Below are positions 40,560-44,745 of a DNA stretch of 44,745 bases, piece by piece. Each line of letters begins with the position of its first letter. Positions within the stretch are counted from its first letter, which is position 1. The notes beneath the pieces are model-generated. The model worked only from the letters and a program-made list of their open reading frames with translations, made no database searches and was not told the DNA's origin. Source of the DNA: Pseudarthrobacter naphthalenicus (GTDB lineage Bacteria > Actinomycetota > Actinomycetes > Actinomycetales > Micrococcaceae); assembly GCF_029076445.1 (NCBI RefSeq), contig NZ_JARESG010000025.1:1-44745 (forward strand). The letters run 5' to 3'. Made by a program: the position numbers and the translations under genes.

Positions 40560-42500
40560 TTATCTGCTTTTGAGCTTGCGCGGATCAGGGAACCCGAGCG
40601 AGACGTAGCCCGGAGCCCGCTTGTTCAGGGACGCGGCCAGTACGGGTGTTGATTCGTCATAGTAGTCGTGAACTGTCGCCACAGTTTTCCCTGGGTACGG
40701 CCGGATTACCCGGCCGACGTACTGGACCAATCTGCCTTTGAACGACACCGGCGCTGCAAGGAACAGGGTATCCAGTTTGGGGCAGTCAAAGCCTTCTCCA
40801 ATATATGAGCCGGTGCCCAAGACCAGCAGAGGCTGCGAATCATCGGTGGTGGCAAGAAGGTCGACGGCGGCCTGTCGCTCCTTGGCTTTCATCGCCCCAG
40901 TGAAAGCCACTGGCTTCAGACCAGCCGACTCGAACCGGGACCTCAGGGACTCAAGATGGGCTTTCCACGTAGTCAGTACAAGGATTCTGGAGTTCTGTTC
41001 GTAAGCTTCAATGACGTCGTCGTAAATTTGCTGTAGGCGTTCCTCATTGGTGATCAAGTCCTTGTAAAGGGCAGAGATCCCGCCCGGTTCGCTGGGGTCT
41101 GCGGCGCCGTCGTACGCGTATGAGGTCCGGTGCAGTTCCAAAGTCAGCGTCGGTTCGGCAATGTCATGTGCGTGCGTTGGCAGCTGCTGTGGAACAGCTG
41201 GGGAAATCGTGTGTGAGATTTGGCCGAGCTGGTGGTTGATCAGCGAGTCCAACTTGTCCCGTCGGTACGGTGTGGCCGTCAGCCCCAGCCAGTACCGGGC
41301 CTGGATCTGGTTCATGACGTGGGTAAACGCTGCCGCCGGGACGTGGTGACATTCGTCCACGATGACGAAACCGTACCCGGCGGTCAGCTCGGCAACATTT
41401 TCCCGCCGTGCCAGCGTGGGCAACAGCGCGACATCGACCCGACCCGTCGTCTTGGCACGGCCACCTCCGATTTGGCCGCACTTCTCGTCCAAGAATTCAC
41501 GGATGCGGCTGCGCCATTGCTCCGCCAAGGCTTTGCGATCAACCAGAATGAGCGTTGCGACGCCACGCAGTGCCATCGCAGCACACGCCATAACGGTCTT
41601 GCCTGTGCCGGGCGGGGCCACCAGGACTCCGTGCTCGGCGGCAGTGGCGGCGTCCACGGCGTCTTGTTGTTCCGCGCGCAGGCGGGCCGAGCACTCGAAG
41701 CTGTGAGCAGCGCCTCCCGACCGTTCATCATCGATGCGCAGCGAGCTGCCACTCGATTCGACAAGTTGCTGTAATAAGGGCAACAACCCACGCGGCAGGA
41801 TCAGGTCGCCGTCAAGGGTTTCGTCGTAGTTGCGCAGGTATCGGGGAATATTCCAGGTGGATCGCCTCTGGCGTTGGCGTTCATAGAACTCAGGGTTGGG
41901 CATGGACGCGGCATGCTTGACGGCCGAGATCATGGCTGGTCCAAGGTCTGCTGCCTTGAGAGTCAGGCGCGATGCGAATGTTGCATGGACGATCAGTGCC
42001 GGGCGTGGAACGATCTTCGACGATAGCGGCAGTTCTAGCCGGCGAACCTCTTGTCCAAGCCTAACTCCAGGCAATCTTCGGATATGCATACGAACCTCCC
42101 CGTCCGAGAGCCGATCCAGGCTGGAAAGGTACGCCCATTGGTCCTCGTATGGTTCGAGGGTCGTAGTGTCGAGGAACAACGTGGTGCCGTGCTGGCGGCG
42201 CTTGCCGTTTAGCGGCGCCGCGATCAGGTTACCCATACCTTTGCCCGAGTGAACGTCCTGGGCGGGGAAAAGCCTGTCATAACTGGCCAGGCTCATGCTG
42301 CCACGCAATGCCATTGCTTCGTGGATGAGACCCGTGCCAAGCTGGCGTGCTGCGGATGCCGGCATAGCTGTGCTGAAGAAGATCCATACATGGGCGCCAC
42401 GTCCGGATTGGGACACTTCCAGCGCTGCGGGGATACCCCGAAAGCGAGCCGCCTTGACGTACGCCAGGGCATCGAGTGGCGCGAAGTCGGCCGGCAACGT
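40560..42500 (-). pseudogene. TOTE-type primase-helicase, 5'-truncated
   Basis: From the 5' side, the remnant of an archaeo-eukaryotic primase domain reads SGRGAHVWIFF, ASYDRLFPAQDVHSGKGMGN and LEPYEDQWAYLSSLDRLS. This is the pattern known from TOTE conflict-system primases. A superfamily-2 helicase follows: Walker A LVAPPGTGKTVMA, DEAH-type IVDECHHVP, GLTATPYRRD and motif VI VQYVGRVIRPYPGK, ending in SLGFPDPRKLKSR. The helicase half is complete. The primase N-terminus is missing, because the frame passes near 42490 into a phage terminase fragment and then IS3 DNA. The intact system is thought to act against invading DNA. Confidence 0.8.
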
Positions 42501-42615
42501 GCCCTTTATCCAGGGTGTGTAGAAGGTGTCCTTGACCCAGTTAGCTGCCGGGTTACAGGTGCCAAGTACGAACTGTGGTTCGCCGTGGCGGTTCTCACGC
42601 CCGAGACGGGAGCCG
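42500..42615 (-). pseudogene. Phage terminase large-subunit fragment
   Basis: The short in-frame stretch GEPQFVLGTCNPAANWVK, then DTFYTPWIKGTLPADF, matches the terminase ATPase region where TCNP-x-x-x-WVK...PW is conserved. It is fused in frame to the primase remnant on one side and cut by the IS3 element on the other. It is a relic of a prophage. Confidence 0.55.
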
Positions 42616-42619
42616 ACAA

Positions 42620-43071
42620 TCAGCCATCCTTCACCGCGCAGCGGTAGAGCTTGCCCTCGGCCGTGGGGTGCTCGGTGATGTCCGTCAGCCACAGCTCGTT
42701 CGGGCCCGCGGCGGTGAAATCCCGCTCGACCAGGTCGTCGTGGACCGGCGGCGCGGGTCTGCGGTTCAGGCCACGCTTCTTCGAGAACACCGACCAGATG
42801 CCGTGGTCCCTGCACAGGCGCTGGACCCTGTTCTCGCCTGCCGTGATGCCCTTCTCCGGGAGTTCGTCGGCGATGAACCGGTACCCGAATGCGGGGTCGT
42901 CGGCGGGGTGTCCAGGGCGGCGTTGACGAGGTGCGCATCGATCCAACCGCGTTCCGTCACCGGACTGGCCCTCCACCGGTAATAGCCTTGAGTGCTGAAC
43001 TTCAACACCCTGCAGGTCACCGCCACGGGAACACCGTCGGCGGCAAGATCCGTGACCAGCGGGTAGATCAT
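42620..43071 (-). pseudogene. IS3 orfB transposase, frameshifted and truncated
   Basis: It starts MIYPLVTDLAADGVPVAVTC, with RVLKFSTQGYYRWR. The frame breaks near 42905 and the other frame continues FGYRFIADELPEKGI, RDHGIWSVFSKKRGL and ELWLTDITEHPTAEGK. The first catalytic Asp is in WLTDITEH, but the second Asp and Glu are gone. The start overlaps the orfA stop as ATGA. Confidence 0.8.
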
Positions 43072-43346
43072 TTTGGGTTGATGTCCGTGGCCAGATAGGC
43101 AGCCGCCCGGCGCAGAATCTCATTCTCCTGCTCCAACAGACGGTTGCGCTTCTTCAGCTCCCGCAGCTCGGCCGACTCCGACGCTGCCGGGCCGGCCCCG
43201 GATTCTTTACGTTCGGCGACAGCAATCCTGCGCTTAAGCGTGACCGCAAGCCCGAAATCCTTCGCAATCTGCGCCGGCGGCGCCTCGCCCTTGCGGGCCA
43301 CATCAATAACATCCTGGCGGAACTCCGCCCCATAAGCCGTGGGCAT
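43068..43346 (-). CDS. IS3 orfA helix-turn-helix protein (92 aa)
   Basis: GGAAGGA precedes the ATG at 43346. The N-terminal HTH (YGAEFRQDVIDVARKGEAPP, AQIAKDFGLA) is followed by a leucine-zipper-like coiled coil (ELRELKKRNRLLEQENEILR) and the usual end AAAYLATDINPK. It is the DNA-binding half of the IS3 transposase and looks intact. Confidence 0.88.
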   Translation of the reverse strand: MPTAYGAEFRQDVIDVARKGEAPPAQIAKDFGLAVTLKRRIAVAERKESGAGPAASESAELRELKKRNRLLEQENEILRRAAAYLATDINPK

Positions 43347-43376
43347 GGTCAACATCCTTCCACGAGCACAAGCTCG

Positions 43377-43726
43377 CTAGGTCAAGGAGTCAACAAGACC
43401 GGCGGCAGTCCCGTCTATGGCCCGCGGAAGTACGTGCTTGGCCTTGAAGGAGTTACAGGGCTGGCAAGCCAGGATGCAATTGCTGACATGGTTCGGGCCG
43501 CAATAGAACACAGCGACGCGGTGATCGACCTGCATCCCTGCTTGGATTTCTTCTTTTGGCAGTAATAACACTGACCGCGTTGGTTGTGATCTCCCCACCC
43601 TCTCCAGCGCTTCCATGTCCAGCCGTCTATTAGAATTTCGCCCCGTCGCCAAGCGTTGTACTCGGCGCGGATAGCGCGCCGCTCATCCTTCGTGGTTCCC
43701 CGGAGTTGAATCTCAGCGAGCTTCAT
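43377..43726 (-). pseudogene. HNH endonuclease, frameshifted
   Basis: The first part (MKLAEIQLRGTTKDERRAIR, GEILIDGWTWKRWRG, GQCYYCQKKK) carries the first Cys pair. Near 43555, in an A/G-rich run, the frame changes, and the other frame gives the catalytic core MQVDHRVAVFYCG, HVSNCILACQPCNSFKAKH with the DH, N and second Cys pair. Together these make a complete zinc-ribbon HNH nuclease. The homopolymer-like position makes a read error or slippage possible. It lies next to the primase-helicase remnant. Confidence 0.75.
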
Positions 43727-44057
43727 GCCGCCGTACTCAGCGCATGGCGAATCAGAAAGCTGAAATACTTCGCCGACCCAGCGAGATCGGGGTTGCTATG
43801 GGCAGCGAAGCCCATGAATAGTTCGAATTACATCTGCACTCATGGCGGCTCCGCGTCAATGGCCAAACTATTCACGCCGCTCTGCGGCAGCAGCGACTGA
43901 TTGCAGCCCTGGTCCTGCGGGGGCCAAGCCCCCGCAGTTACGTTGTTGGGCTTTTATTGCCTGAGCACCCTGACACCAAGGCCTACGAAAACGTGCGGAG
44001 ACTCTGCGCCTCGTTGCAGCAATCCGCGGCCACAACACTGGTGGGGGCACCGAAGAA
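43727..44057. other. Gene-free stretch
   Basis: No supported frame is present. A GC palindrome GTCCTGCGGGGGCCAAGCCCCCGCAG at about 43911-43936 (GCGGGGGC / GCCCCCGC) could act as a bidirectional stem between neighbouring genes. Confidence 0.4.
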
Positions 44058-44309
44058 TCATTGCGCACCAAACCCACGTGATTGGCCATCCAGCCACTCC
44101 TGCACGATCATCAGGACTTCGTCCGGATTAGCCGCAGCAACAGAGCGCTGTTCCCCGCCGGGCGACAGGCCGGTAGTTATCCTCGCTCGAAAAAGGTGCT
44201 GGTGGTCCGGCTCGTGCCACGTCCGAATAACCATTAGACCAATCACCGGCTCCTTCGGATCCTCCGCACTATTCGTCGCAAGCTCAAAGCTCTGATCGTC
44301 GTCTGTCAT
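44058..44309 (-). CDS. Conserved hypothetical protein (83 aa)
   Basis: From the ATG at 44309 the protein reads MTDDDQSFELATNSAEDPKE, VIGLMVIRTWHEPDHQHLF, RARITTGLSPGG and ends AAANPDEVLMIVQEWLDGQ. The β-strand then helix layout resembles small actinobacterial proteins of unknown function. A weak GGGG element precedes the start. The frame is longer on the 5' side, but the extension lacks a ribosome site. It is cytosolic. Confidence 0.6.
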   Translation of the reverse strand: MTDDDQSFELATNSAEDPKEPVIGLMVIRTWHEPDHQHLFRARITTGLSPGGEQRSVAAANPDEVLMIVQEWLDGQSRGFGAQ

Positions 44310-44630
44310 GCACCCCAGCTTCTTCCCGATACGGCAAGCCATATGGATCAGGCAAGACAGTCCCCATGGGAGCACCGCCACCGACAACCTCACCGTGGCT
44401 ACTTTCCCCGGGATCATGCCTCACCCATACCTCCTGTTGTCATGATCTTGCACGGGAAGCATCAGGACTTAGGCCACCTTTAGGAAAGTTTGACTCAAGA
44501 TGCCGCAAAGAGCAGGGTTCACGAAGCTGGCTTTCCGCCGACATGCCGGGCCCAACACTCGTCTTGGGCCCACCTCGCTAGCCCGGGGTTTTCATGGGGG
44601 TGCCGCTGGGTTGGCGTATTAATCAGGGAA
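44310..44630. other. Gene-free stretch before the right-end transposase
   Basis: No gene is supported. Near 44630 the composition changes where the inserted element seems to begin (GGGTGCTCTGAGC). Confidence 0.35.
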
Positions 44631-44745
44631 AGGGTGCTCTGAGCTGGGAAAATAGTGGTTGTCGAGACCGTTATTTGCCGAGCGAGGGAGCACCCTTTCG
44701 ATGCAGAAGTCTACCGCTGTTTTCCCGTCCCTGCCGGTCAGTTTC
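44631..44745 (+). mobile_element. Left end of a transposable element, IS1380-like, running off the window
   Basis: GGGTGCTC at about 44632 and its inverted partner GAGCACCC at 44688-44695 frame the leader. GGGAGCACCC sits just before an ATG at 44701 that starts MQKSTAVFPSLPVSF and is open to the window edge. I recall this start from IS1380-family transposases of Arthrobacter, but too little is visible to be sure. Confidence 0.5.

Larger units (their letters stand above)
42620..43395 (-). mobile_element. IS3-family element, right part deleted
   Basis: It contains an intact orfA and a frameshifted orfB that stops after KLYRCAVKDG, about half-way through the DDE domain. The left end is probably near 43395, where TGTTGACTCCTTGACC begins on the minus strand. 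The other end is lost at the junction with the terminase fragment near 42620, so the element cannot move on its own. Confidence 0.75.

Noticed and set aside
40560..42938. One 792-residue helicase
   Set aside because: The first about 110 residues are the wrong frame of the IS3 transposase and the next about 35 are a terminase piece; only the remainder is primase-helicase.

Overview
The window is high-GC DNA with actinobacterial features: GTG starts, strong GGAGG-type ribosome sites, and the protein families found. The best guess is the Micrococcaceae, an Arthrobacter or Pseudarthrobacter relative. That placement comes from remembered protein resemblance, not from a marker gene. There is no rRNA gene, no intact tRNA gene and no replication gene. 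The segment is accessory in character. It holds four insertion-sequence remnants or copies (IS256-like complete, IS3-like truncated, and two IS1380-like partial), at least ten frame-disrupted genes, and repeated tRNA-derived modules.

Region 1 (1-13 kb) is a mosaic of small and broken genes: a NUC1-type nuclease, a lipoprotein, two His-less Hpt-like proteins around a 52-aa secreted peptide, a glycosyltransferase remnant, a His/Asp/Trp-rich secreted protein, a CPBP protease followed by a TMEM175-like channel, a broken helicase-associated-domain gene and a GH26-like glycosidase. Then comes a secreted-protein locus cut by a 1.46-kb IS256-family element with 49-bp inverted repeats. Two closely related genes of unknown function (1206-1511 and 12699-12983) lie 11.5 kb apart in the same orientation and share about 55 bp of upstream DNA.

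Region 2 (13.3-22.1 kb) lies between the first two copies of a module: the 3' end of a tRNA (probably tRNA-Leu) framed by 19-bp palindromes. It carries a quinone oxidoreductase with a small upstream gene, an alpha/beta hydrolase, and a cell-surface cluster of CHRD protein, class-F-like sortase, lipoprotein and a frameshifted cupredoxin. A PEP mutase/isocitrate lyase-family enzyme follows.

Region 3 (22.1-39.3 kb) lies between the second and third modules. Its core is a divergently controlled carbohydrate island. A DeoR-family regulator (+) faces an eight-gene minus-strand series: RhaS/LsrB-like binding protein, double ATPase, two permeases, DhaK-like and DhaL-like kinase subunits, an NAD-dependent epimerase/dehydratase and an FGGY kinase. 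The genes fit import of a sugar or polyol followed by phosphorylation. The DhaK substrate loop is not the classical dihydroxyacetone type, and no DhaM was found. An aldo/keto reductase, several remnants, an SDR and a solitary cyanase complete the region.

Region 4 (39.3 kb to the end) is a defence and mobile-DNA zone: a toxin-first HigBA-like module with a predicted leaderless promoter, a truncated TOTE-type primase-helicase fused to a phage terminase scrap and a broken IS3 element, a frameshifted HNH endonuclease, and the left end of another transposase running off the window.

The central inference is that the three same-orientation tRNA-end modules mark old or nested integration boundaries. 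No integrase is visible inside them.
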